A DNA stretch of 64,000 nt from Variovorax sp. PBL-E5 (GTDB lineage Bacteria; Pseudomonadota; Gammaproteobacteria; Burkholderiales; Burkholderiaceae_C): contig NZ_LR594672.1 in NCBI RefSeq assembly GCF_901827185.1, positions 1-64,000 of the forward strand. The letters are read 5' to 3'. The notes below the pieces were generated by a model. It worked only from the letters and a program-made list of their open reading frames with translations, did no database searches and had not been told where the DNA came from. Below are positions 46,854 through 53,756 of the stretch, piece after piece; position 1 is the first letter of the stretch, and each line of letters begins with the position of its first letter. Made by a program: the position numbers and the translations under genes.

Positions 46854-46931
46854 TGGTAGCGGAAGTAGGATTCGAACCTACGGTCTCCTGGTAATGAGCC
46901 AGGCGAGATGGCCAGCCTTCTCCATTCCGCG
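46854..46931 (-). tRNA. tRNA with CAU anticodon, initiator-like
   Basis: A complete 78-nt cloverleaf with encoded CCA is visible: acceptor CGCGGAA/TTCCGCT, D-stem GAGA/TCTC, anticodon stem CCTGG/CCAGG with loop CTCATTA, variable loop AGACC and T-arm GTAGG-TTCGAAT-CCTAC. Position 1-72 is a C-U mismatch and D-stem pair 11-24 is A-U, both marks of initiator tRNAs. The anticodon stem has two of the three G-C pairs of initiators (29-41 is U-A). It lies 23 bp after the leaderless pilin gene 46955-47368, in the same orientation, and before a terminator. Elongator Met or tRNA-Ile2 identity cannot be excluded. Confidence 0.88.
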
Positions 46932-46954
46932 GTAAGCTTTGATGGGACTGCGCT

Positions 46955-47368
46955 TCAGTCGATAGCACAGCAGACAGACTTGGCCTCATAGGCCGTATCG
47001 CTGCACTGCGGGACGCCTTCAATCCCGAGCTTTTTGTTGACGGCTGCGCAAGCTTCGCTGGACACCTCGGCACGGAAGGCGTAGTCGGTCGAGAACCTCC
47101 ACGACTCCTGCGGCCATGCCTTCAGGTACTTGCCGTCTTGAAGCAGTGTGTCCTTGATTTGCTGCTCATCGCCGGTGGGCATCTGGCCATCGTTGTGAAG
47201 CTTGTAGAGTTCGAGTGCGCCGACCAATTGGCTGCCCTCTTGAAGGTACCGCGCACTTTGGGCGGCTGCCGAGCTACCTTTGCCCGCATCCTTCAGATAG
47301 AGGAGGGTGGCAACGGCAAGCACTGCCACTAGAGCAATGGCTAGGATTGTGACGATGAGCGAGAACAT
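46955..47368 (-). CDS. Second leaderless pilin-like protein (paralogue)
   Basis: This 137-aa protein starts MFSLIVTILAIALVAVLAV, the same leaderless hydrophobic N-terminus as the protein encoded at 46034 on the other strand. The C-terminal half differs and ends with several cysteines (EACAAV, PQCSD, VCCAID). It is transcribed from its own bipartite promoter motif, just downstream of a GspF-like gene, and is followed by a tRNA gene. Two paralogous subunits of one filament, or major and minor pilins, are both possible. Confidence 0.65.
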   Translation of the reverse strand: MFSLIVTILAIALVAVLAVATLLYLKDAGKGSSAAAQSARYLQEGSQLVGALELYKLHNDGQMPTGDEQQIKDTLLQDGKYLKAWPQESWRFSTDYAFRAEVSSEACAAVNKKLGIEGVPQCSDTAYEAKSVCCAID

Positions 47369-47428
47369 ATTGAAGACTCCAAACCTGGTTCGGTTGCTTG
47401 TGTTGCTTGAGGGTTGATGCTGCTTGCA

Positions 47429-47448
47429 CGTATAGGAACGCGTTTAGC
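47429..47448 (-). promoter_or_regulatory. Bipartite plasmid promoter motif, leftward
   Basis: Read leftward, GCTAAA (47448-47443) is followed by CTATACG (47435-47429). It overlaps the 3' end of the GspF-like gene and lies 60 bp before the pilin-like gene. Confidence 0.62.
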
Positions 47449-48619
47449 CGAATACTCCGCCGGAGGCCATAAGCATTGGAAGGATTGCTTGGCCGAACAG
47501 AATGCCTCCGGCAATACACATGAAGAGGGCAGCGATGAGGTTCAGCATTGGCACGAACGACGCTAGCCGCTGTGCGTATAGCTCACGATACTGATTTGCT
47601 AGCGTGCCCAGTGTTCCGGCCACTTGTTCTCGGTCCGATGCGCTCATTAGGGATGCCTTGTCGGTCGGATGAAATGTGGTCATCACCTGGGGCCAACTGC
47701 GCCCCGTTTTTACCGCGGTAGTCGCGTTCATCAGGTCGGTGCGCAAAGCGCCCTTAGGAGCACCTACAGCAGAGAGGCGCAGCGCTTCTTCGGTGCGTAC
47801 CCCGGACTTCACGAGCAAGCTCAGCCCGTACAGAACTATGAAGTTGTTCTTGGCAAGGATAAGGTCCTTGTAGTACGGAATCTTAAGGATGAAGCGGTCT
47901 GCGTGGACGGGACTGATTTGCCGGCCCACGGCTGCAAGCAGAAAGAAGAACAATCCTATGACCATCAGCACGGCCATGATGCAGCCGACCACAAAGGCCG
48001 TGGTGTTGATGAAGTCGATGTTCACGGAATCACCCGCGGCCTTGATTAGGTCGGACCCCATGATTTTTGGCCCGACGTAGAGCGTACTCACGACCGTGAT
48101 GACGCCCGCGAAGACGAATGAGAAGATGCCGGTCGCCAGGCCCTTGGCCGCACCCTTCTTGACCTTCACGAGCTCGCGCTCAAACTCGGCAGCGTCGCGC
48201 AGCGCGCGCCAGGTCTCGCCTGAGCGAGCGCCAGCCTTGATGAGCGCCACAGTAGCTTCTGGGAAATCTGGTGCGCCGACAGCTTCCATGGCGTCCGAGA
48301 GGTCCTTGCCGGCTTCCACCTGGGCAAGCAGGCGGGCAGAGACCTCCTGAATGCGGCCCTTGAACGTATCGCGAAGCAGGGCCAGCGCTGCGGAGGTACC
48401 CACGCGCGAACTCAGCATGGCTGCCAGGCGGCTAAAGAAGATTTGGCGGTCAGCGACCGTGAGGCCGCGGCCGAGGTCCATGCCGACCTTCTTCTTGACC
48501 GTGACAATGCGACCCATCTTGCCCAGATGGTGCCGCGCCTCCTCGGCCGTACGGGCCTGGAGCTCAACCCGCTTGACTGAGTTGTTCTTGAGCTTTACGC
48601 GCCCTTCGAAGACTGGCAT
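47444..48619 (-). CDS. PilC/GspF-type platform protein, set B
   Basis: This 391-aa polytopic membrane protein of the GspF/PilC/PilR family has two homologous halves. Transmembrane segments lie near residues 160-185, 205-235 and 360-385, and the family patterns FFSRLAAMLSSRVGTSAAL and LYGLSLLVKSGVRTEEALRL are visible. Its ATG immediately follows the stop codon of the ATPase gene, so the pair is translationally coupled. It is distinct from the set A PilR and should serve the leaderless pilins next to it. Confidence 0.87.
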   Translation of the reverse strand: MPVFEGRVKLKNNSVKRVELQARTAEEARHHLGKMGRIVTVKKKVGMDLGRGLTVADRQIFFSRLAAMLSSRVGTSAALALLRDTFKGRIQEVSARLLAQVEAGKDLSDAMEAVGAPDFPEATVALIKAGARSGETWRALRDAAEFERELVKVKKGAAKGLATGIFSFVFAGVITVVSTLYVGPKIMGSDLIKAAGDSVNIDFINTTAFVVGCIMAVLMVIGLFFFLLAAVGRQISPVHADRFILKIPYYKDLILAKNNFIVLYGLSLLVKSGVRTEEALRLSAVGAPKGALRTDLMNATTAVKTGRSWPQVMTTFHPTDKASLMSASDREQVAGTLGTLANQYRELYAQRLASFVPMLNLIAALFMCIAGGILFGQAILPMLMASGGVFG

Positions 48620-50164
48620 TTATGCTTCTCCCTTGTCCAGCTTCTCGAAGAGCATCAGCGCTTCTTCACCGAAAACGCGGATTACTTCCTTGCGGGTCGT
48701 GATGCCTTGCTGGCACTTCAGGATGGCATCTTCGAGCATCGTCGGCCATGAGCGCTCGCCGGCGAGCAGCTTCTTCACGTCTTCTTCAGTCGAGAAGTAG
48801 GCACTCTCAGAAATCACGGTCCGGCCGCCATACCCACTGTGGTAGCAGGCAGGGCACCCGTCGCCCTTGCAGTGCACGCAGGTAGTCCGAATGAGGCGCT
48901 GCACAAGGATGGAGCGCAGCAGGTACAGCAGTTCGTGCTGAGGCACCTCCAGGTCCCGTAGACGCGCGACCACGCCGAAGATGGAGCCCGTGTGCAGGGT
49001 GCCCAGCACCAGGTGGCCCGTTTCGCCGGCCTTGATGGCATTCCGGGCGGTTTCCGCGTCCCGGATTTCACCTACCACGATGACGTCCGGGTCAGACCGC
49101 ATGAAGGCGCGGATACCGCGCGAGAAGTCCAGGCCGAGGGTTTCGTTCTTGTTGACCTGGCCAACGTACGGGATACGGTACTCGACAGGGTCTTCCATGG
49201 TGAAGATGGAGCTGCCAAAACGGTCCATCTCGCGGATGGAGGCGTTCAGTGTCGAGGTCTTGCCCGAGCCCGTGGGGCCGGCGATGAGGCACAGGCCGTC
49301 CGGGCGGGACACGCCCTTGCGCCATTCCGAAATGCGGGTGACACCCAGGCCGTCCAGCGAAGGCTGCACGCGGTCAGGGTCCAGCAACCGGATGACGATG
49401 TACTCGCTGTTGCCGGTCGGGATTGCCGAGACCCGGAGGTCGACCAGCTTCCCGTTGTATTCCATCTGAAAGCCCCCATCCTGCGGGACGCGCCGCTCGG
49501 CCAAGTCCATGCGGGAAAGGTCCTTGATTCGCGCAGAGAGGGTGTTGTACTCGTCGAGCGTGCCCTCGTGGGTGTGCGCCCGGCGACCGAGGTACCGGCT
49601 GAAGATGGTGTAGGAGTCATACCGCGGCACGATGTGCAAGTCGGAGACGCCGTCAGCGAAGGCGCGCCGCAGAATCTTGTCAACAAGAGAGTCGTCGTCC
49701 TGCTCCATGGCGCGCACCTGCTCGAGGTAGGAGTCGACCTTCTCGAAGTCCGCCGCAACGAAGACGAGCTCAGCTTCGGGGTAGTAGGGCTTTATTTCTG
49801 CCGCCGCCTGGCGCTCGGACTCGAGAGTAGCCAGGTAGACCTTGCCCGCCGCTTCAGCGACCACCATTGTGCGCGTGCCCATCAGCACGTCGGCCGGGAT
49901 TCGCGCGGTAAAGAGCGACTCCCCGTGAATCATGTCGGGATTGGTGGCAAGAATCGTCTCGAGGAGCGTGGCTCGCGAAATGAAGCCACCCCGGCACAGG
50001 ATGAGCCCCAGGCGCTCCTGCGTGATTGCTTGCTCTGCTTTGGCGGCATGCAGAACCTGCTGGGTGATGTACCCCTTCTGAATCAGGTATTCACCGAAGC
50101 CGGTTCGTTTCGCGGGTGCTGGGGCAGGGGGCGTGTCGTTCATTGATGATGCGCTCGTATCCAT
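48620..50164 (-). CDS. PilB/GspE-type pilus ATPase, set B
   Basis: This 514-aa assembly ATPase has an N-terminal domain of ~150 residues (MshEN-like), Walker A GPTGSGKT at 296-303, the Asp box FTMEDPVEYRIP, Walker B DVIVVGEIRD, the His box HLVLGTLHTG and zinc cysteines in CVHCKGDGCPAC. ATG 50143 is an alternative start. A bipartite promoter motif lies just upstream. With the GspF-like gene behind it, it forms a second pilus motor separate from PilQ at 31202. Confidence 0.92.
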   Translation of the reverse strand: MDTSASSMNDTPPAPAPAKRTGFGEYLIQKGYITQQVLHAAKAEQAITQERLGLILCRGGFISRATLLETILATNPDMIHGESLFTARIPADVLMGTRTMVVAEAAGKVYLATLESERQAAAEIKPYYPEAELVFVAADFEKVDSYLEQVRAMEQDDDSLVDKILRRAFADGVSDLHIVPRYDSYTIFSRYLGRRAHTHEGTLDEYNTLSARIKDLSRMDLAERRVPQDGGFQMEYNGKLVDLRVSAIPTGNSEYIVIRLLDPDRVQPSLDGLGVTRISEWRKGVSRPDGLCLIAGPTGSGKTSTLNASIREMDRFGSSIFTMEDPVEYRIPYVGQVNKNETLGLDFSRGIRAFMRSDPDVIVVGEIRDAETARNAIKAGETGHLVLGTLHTGSIFGVVARLRDLEVPQHELLYLLRSILVQRLIRTTCVHCKGDGCPACYHSGYGGRTVISESAYFSTEEDVKKLLAGERSWPTMLEDAILKCQQGITTRKEVIRVFGEEALMLFEKLDKGEA

Positions 50165-50170
50165 GTGGAG

Positions 50171-50191
50171 CGTATAAGTCCAGCGTTTAAA
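50171..50191 (-). promoter_or_regulatory. Bipartite plasmid promoter motif, leftward
   Basis: Read leftward, TTTAAA (50191-50186) is followed by TTATACG (50177-50171), immediately before the ATPase start codon. The leader would be nearly absent. Confidence 0.58.
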
Positions 50192-50209
50192 TCTTTAAAC
50201 GGGACCGCG

Positions 50210-50232
50210 TTTAAAACCCAAAGGCTAAAAAG
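50210..50232 (+). promoter_or_regulatory. Possible bipartite motif, rightward
   Basis: TTTAAA (50210-50215) is followed by CTAAAAAG (50225-50232), 35 bp before the gene at 50267. Further TTTAAA blocks at 50186 and 50194 face the divergent gene. The second block is a weak match. Confidence 0.35.
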
Positions 50233-50266
50233 AACACACACCACACTGAATTTGAGGCGCAGCCCC

Positions 50267-50629
50267 ATGGAAAACGTAGAGCTCGACAACCTTGGCATCC
50301 TTCGCCAGACCAAGGTTCCGCATGAGCTGGACTGGATGACTGACGACGAGAAGCGCTTCATGCTCGTCCTGTTGGACGCAGGGGAGTTCGGCCTGCTGAA
50401 GCGACAGGTGCTGAAGGAGCTGAAAACTCAGCCGGACCTCGCGATGCGCCTGTCTGCCCACGGCCTGGCCGACTGGGGTACCGACCGTCATGGCAAGGAG
50501 AGCTTCTTCGCCCTGTCGAACAAGGGGGAGGAGGTCGCCGGGATGCTCCTACGCATTGCTCGCAACGCCAGCCACGCGTCCATTCGTGAGCTCAAAGCGC
50601 AGGATGCCGCCGAAGTGCACGCCGGCTAA
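50267..50629 (+). CDS. Small protein, possible winged helix
   Basis: This 120-aa soluble protein is not recognised. The pattern of helices followed by a hairpin (LLKRQVLKELKTQPDLAMRLSAHGL, given in part, then KESFFALSNKGEEVAGMLL) resembles a winged-helix DNA-binding domain. ATG 50267 is chosen; the frame is open upstream to 50165 but without a ribosome-binding site. It is divergent from the set B pilus motor and could regulate it, though this is only positional. Confidence 0.5.
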   Translation: MENVELDNLGILRQTKVPHELDWMTDDEKRFMLVLLDAGEFGLLKRQVLKELKTQPDLAMRLSAHGLADWGTDRHGKESFFALSNKGEEVAGMLLRIARNASHASIRELKAQDAAEVHAG

Positions 50630-50646
50630 ACCCGTAGGCTAAAGGT
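50625..50646 (+). promoter_or_regulatory. Possible bipartite motif
   Basis: GCTAAA (50625-50630) is followed by CTAAAGG (50639-50645) at the usual spacing, before the SecB-like gene. The second block is a poor match. Confidence 0.3.
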
Positions 50647-50680
50647 TCGAACGACCTCAATCGAACCAGAAGGACTCACC

Positions 50681-51106
50681 GTGCAAGACAAGACCTGCAA
50701 CATCGTTGCTCAGTACGTACAGGCGCTGTATGCGACCGCGCACGTTCGCCCCTATGAGAACAAGAGCCAGGTGAGCAACGCCGTCAGTGTCGAGCTCACC
50801 TCGGAGGCGCTGGAGCACCCGGGTCACCATCGCGTGGAGTTGTCGGTGACGGTCGAGGCCACCAATGAAGAAGGCGTTCTTTGCTTCGAGGCCGGCGCCG
50901 CCCTGGAAGCCATCGTTGCGCACGCAAACCTCACCGACGAAGAGCTCGCTGCCATGCTCGAGCGGCAGATTCCAGGCCTGCTCATCGGAAACATCCGCGC
51001 CGCCATCTCCACTGCCACCATGCAGACAGGTTACGGCCCCATCACCCTGCCGCCCCTGTCGGGCGACCAACTGCTGGCGCTTGCCCGCAAGAAAACCGGC
51101 GAATGA
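50681..51106 (+). CDS. SecB-like export chaperone, copy 1, GTG start
   Basis: This 141-aa protein has the SecB fold pattern: strands VSVELTSEALEHPGHHRVELSV (shown in part), then CFEAGAALEAIVAHANLTDEEL, then IPGLLIGNIRAAISTATMQTGYGPITLPPL (key part: IPGLL…GPITLPPL). The last part matches the SecB helix plus ITLPPV-like strand. SecB keeps precursors unfolded for the Sec system. Plasmid copies may serve pilus precursors or a toxin-antitoxin-chaperone role, but no toxin is adjacent. Its end overlaps the next gene by 4 bp. A second SecB-like gene is at 60994. Confidence 0.65.
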   Translation: MQDKTCNIVAQYVQALYATAHVRPYENKSQVSNAVSVELTSEALEHPGHHRVELSVTVEATNEEGVLCFEAGAALEAIVAHANLTDEELAAMLERQIPGLLIGNIRAAISTATMQTGYGPITLPPLSGDQLLALARKKTGE

Positions 51107-51648
51107 ACGCAATACTCTGGATTTTCGTCGCGCTGGCCTTCGGCTTGATGGCCTTCGTCAGCATTCAGGATAAAGTTCCGGAGGAGCTGGCGTTCCTCAA
51201 GAGCGGGGGCGACATCGTAGAGGGTCCGCTCCCGGAGCAGCTCAAGGAAGAGCAGCTCGATGGCTGGACAATTCGCCAGCAAGGCCCCGTGTTGGAGGCT
51301 ACACGCCGAGCAACGGGCGACATGGTCGTCAACGGAACCTCGTACGACGTTCCCTCGTTCGGCTTGCTCTGCAACGCCGGCGCACCCGATGCCCGCATCG
51401 ACTCGCGTATGGCTACGACTGGTGTCAAGACGACTCCGGTGGAAGTCGACGGCAAGGCCGCCGAATGGCAGAAGGGGAGCGGCCTGAACATCTTCCCGCC
51501 GAATCCGGTCGAGTTCACGCGCTACCTTGCCAGCAAGCCGAGCGTTTCATTGACGCTTTCCTTCCGGGACCTTGGGAAGCAGACCGTGGTGTTCGACACC
51601 CACCAGCTGAAGCAACTGCTCCGCGGGTTCCCGGCGTCCTGCCGCTGA
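51103..51648 (+). CDS. Membrane-anchored protein of unknown function
   Basis: This ~181-aa protein has an N-terminal hydrophobic segment (ILWIFVALAFGLMAFVSI) and a periplasmic beta-rich domain with cysteines in LLCNAG and at the C-terminus (PASCR). The layout recalls IalB-type or other small envelope proteins, but no family is certain. It overlaps the SecB-like gene by 4 bp (ATGA), so the chaperone may assist its export. Confidence 0.6.
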   Translation: MNAILWIFVALAFGLMAFVSIQDKVPEELAFLKSGGDIVEGPLPEQLKEEQLDGWTIRQQGPVLEATRRATGDMVVNGTSYDVPSFGLLCNAGAPDARIDSRMATTGVKTTPVEVDGKAAEWQKGSGLNIFPPNPVEFTRYLASKPSVSLTLSFRDLGKQTVVFDTHQLKQLLRGFPASCR

Positions 51649-51752
51649 CTGCGGACCAAGCACGCGCGTCGAAGCGGTTGTTGGAGCGCCTGCTGTGTAA
51701 CCGCTTTTCTGCCTGCCGCTGACGGCGCACAATCCCACCCGAGGGGGTCTGT

Positions 51753-52394
51753 ATGGGCATTGACGACGTCCGACATTTCTTAGAAGACTGGAGCGGGCCT
51801 GCGCAGGGAGTGGAGGCAGTTGTCGCCGTAGTTGTAGTCGCCATCGCGGCCCGCAGGTGGTTTGTGCCCTGGTGGAAGCGCCGAGCCGAGCATGCTGAAG
51901 AACTCAAGCGGTCAAGCCGAGAGCAGCTCAAGGCCCGGGCAGCCGAGCTGTTGGCGTTCGACGCAGAGTCATCAGAGGAGTTGCGTCTTGGCAAGCTTGA
52001 AGAGGCTATGGAGCTGCTCCGGCGACTCAACGATACGGTAGGTCTGGCAAACGCTTGGGTTGCGGCGGCGGAAGTGCTGTGCGTGCCGGGTTCACCGGTC
52101 AGAGACGACGAGCGGTCTATTGAATACGCGCTGAAGGCCGGCGACTACTTCGAGAGTGCGGGTGAAGCCTATCGAGCGGCGCGTGCGTACCGGGTAGCCG
52201 CCCGAGGCGTTGAGTGGCGAGACGACAGCACCGCGTCTTTGGTGGAGGCAGCCACGTTGCGCAGCAAGGTGGCGAGACTTTATGAGTCGCTCGACTACGG
52301 CGACGCGGCTGAAGAGGAATGGAAAAGGGTGCGGGACCTCTACAGCGTGGCCAGAGAAAAAGATAGAGCAAAAGCCAATCTCATCGGCGAATAG
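51753..52394 (+). CDS. Membrane-anchored TPR-like protein
   Basis: This 213-aa protein has one transmembrane helix near residues 20-40 and a cytoplasmic helical domain. The helices show TPR-like spacing of Ala and aromatic residues (LNDTVGLANAWVAAAEVL, ALKAGDYFESAGEAYRAARAY). A GAGGGGG site precedes the ATG. It may be a scaffold; no partner is evident. It ends before the convergent recA gene. Confidence 0.55.
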   Translation: MGIDDVRHFLEDWSGPAQGVEAVVAVVVVAIAARRWFVPWWKRRAEHAEELKRSSREQLKARAAELLAFDAESSEELRLGKLEEAMELLRRLNDTVGLANAWVAAAEVLCVPGSPVRDDERSIEYALKAGDYFESAGEAYRAARAYRVAARGVEWRDDSTASLVEAATLRSKVARLYESLDYGDAAEEEWKRVRDLYSVAREKDRAKANLIGE

Positions 52395-52490
52395 TCCAGC
52401 CAGCGCTAGGCAAGCGAAGGGGTCCTCCGCGGTTGGATGCTGTGTTGCTTTCCGCCTTTGTGCAACACGGGGTTGCGGCGCGGCGGTCAA

Positions 52491-52512
52491 TAAAAAGGGG
52501 CCGAAGCCCCCT
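52491..52512 (-). terminator. Rho-independent terminator of recA
   Basis: Read leftward, GGGGCTTCGGCCCC is followed by TTTTTATT, 24 bp after the recA stop codon. Confidence 0.88.
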
Positions 52513-52533
52513 TGCTGATGCCCGGCGAGTCGG

Positions 52534-53574
52534 TCAGGCATCGAGCGCGCTGGTGGCCTCGTCGTTCGCAGACACGGCGCCCGGCTTCGGCATCACCAGG
52601 GCGCGCACCTTGCCTTCGATTTCTGCCAGCAGGGTGGGGTTGTCGCGCAGGAAGTCGCAAGTGTTGTCACGGCCTTGGCCAATCTTCTCGCCCTTGTAGC
52701 TGTACCATGCGCCCGACTTCTCCGCCAGCTTGTGGGTCACGGCCAGGTCGAGCACCTCACCGGCCCGTCGCACGCCCTGCCCGAAGAGGATGTCGAACTC
52801 TGCAGTCTTGAACGGGGGCGAGACCTTGTTCTTCACGACCTTGACCTTCGTCTCGTTGCCGATGGCCTCGTCACCCTTCTTGATGGTGCCGATGCGGCGG
52901 ATGTCCAGGCGCACCGAGGCGTAGAACTTCAGTGCATTGCCACCGGTGGTCGTCTCGGGCGAGCCGAACATGACGCCTATCTTCATACGGAGTTGGTTGA
53001 TGAAGATGACGAGGCAGTTGTTTTGTTTGACCACAGCGGTCAGCTTCCGCAGCGCCTGGCTCATCAGGCGGGCTTGCAGACCGGGCAGGGAGTCACCCAT
53101 CTCGCCCTCGATTTCAGCCTTGGGCGTCAGCGCGGCTACCGAGTCGACGACGATGATGTCGACTGCGCCGGAGCGGACCAGGGAGTCAACGATTTCCAGG
53201 GCTTGTTCGCCGGTGTCCGGCTGGCTGATGAGCAGGTCAGAGAGGTTGACGCCGAGCTTTTGGGCGTACTGCACGTCCAGCGCGTGTTCTGCGTCCACGA
53301 AAGCGCACTGCAGGCCCTGTAGCTGGCCTTCGGCGATGGTCTGCAGGGTGAGGGTGGTCTTGCCCGAGCTTTCCGGACCATAAATCTCAACCACGCGGCC
53401 GCGGGGCAGGCCGCCGATGCCAAGCGCGATGTCCACACCCAACGAGCCCGTCGACACCACCTCAATAGCCACCGGCGGTGCGTCGTCGGAGAACTTCATG
53501 ATGCTCCCCTTGCCGAACTGCTTTTCGATGTGTTGGAGGGCGGCGGCGAGGGCTTTTTGCTTGGCTTCGTTCAT
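52534..53574 (-). CDS. recA: RecA recombinase
   Basis: This 346-aa recombinase has Walker A GPESSGKT at residues 66-73, VDAEHALD, Walker [11 protein letters not shown], the L2-region pattern ([19 protein letters not shown], in part) and a complete C-terminal domain. ATG 53574 matches the usual N-terminus [13 protein letters not shown]; the frame extends upstream to 53673 but that part is not RecA-like. RecA is normally chromosomal, so either this is a second copy used for plasmid recombination and repair or the replicon is a chromid. A variant of the bipartite motif lies upstream and no clear LexA box was seen. Confidence 0.96.
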   Translation of the reverse strand: MNEAKQKALAAALQHIEKQFGKGSIMKFSDDAPPVAIEVVSTGSLGVDIALGIGGLPRGRVVEIYGPESSGKTTLTLQTIAEGQLQGLQCAFVDAEHALDVQYAQKLGVNLSDLLISQPDTGEQALEIVDSLVRSGAVDIIVVDSVAALTPKAEIEGEMGDSLPGLQARLMSQALRKLTAVVKQNNCLVIFINQLRMKIGVMFGSPETTTGGNALKFYASVRLDIRRIGTIKKGDEAIGNETKVKVVKNKVSPPFKTAEFDILFGQGVRRAGEVLDLAVTHKLAEKSGAWYSYKGEKIGQGRDNTCDFLRDNPTLLAEIEGKVRALVMPKPGAVSANDEATSALDA

Positions 53575-53640
53575 GGGGGGTGCGTACGGTAGGAAAAATG
53601 GAGGAGGGACCCAGTAGGCAGGGCCTTCGGGCAGAGAAGC

Positions 53641-53664
53641 ATTATAGCTCCCAAGCGTTTTAAA
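53641..53664 (-). promoter_or_regulatory. Promoter region of recA, variant of bipartite motif
   Basis: Read leftward, TTTAAA (53664-53659) is followed by CTATAATG (53647-53640). Spacing is 2-3 bp longer than usual, and the second block coincides with a consensus -10 hexamer TATAAT. Confidence 0.45.
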
Positions 53665-53756
53665 GTCCAGCAAAGTTGCGTTTTAGATGAGTCGCCTTGA
53701 GGGCGCCGGTGCCGCGTCCCTACACCTTGCAGGACATATTTCTCAAGGAGCAACAA

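Noticed and set aside
46630..46953. Long leftward open frame overlapping the tRNA
   Set aside because: It runs through the tRNA and terminator, has no ribosome-binding site and no protein-like composition.
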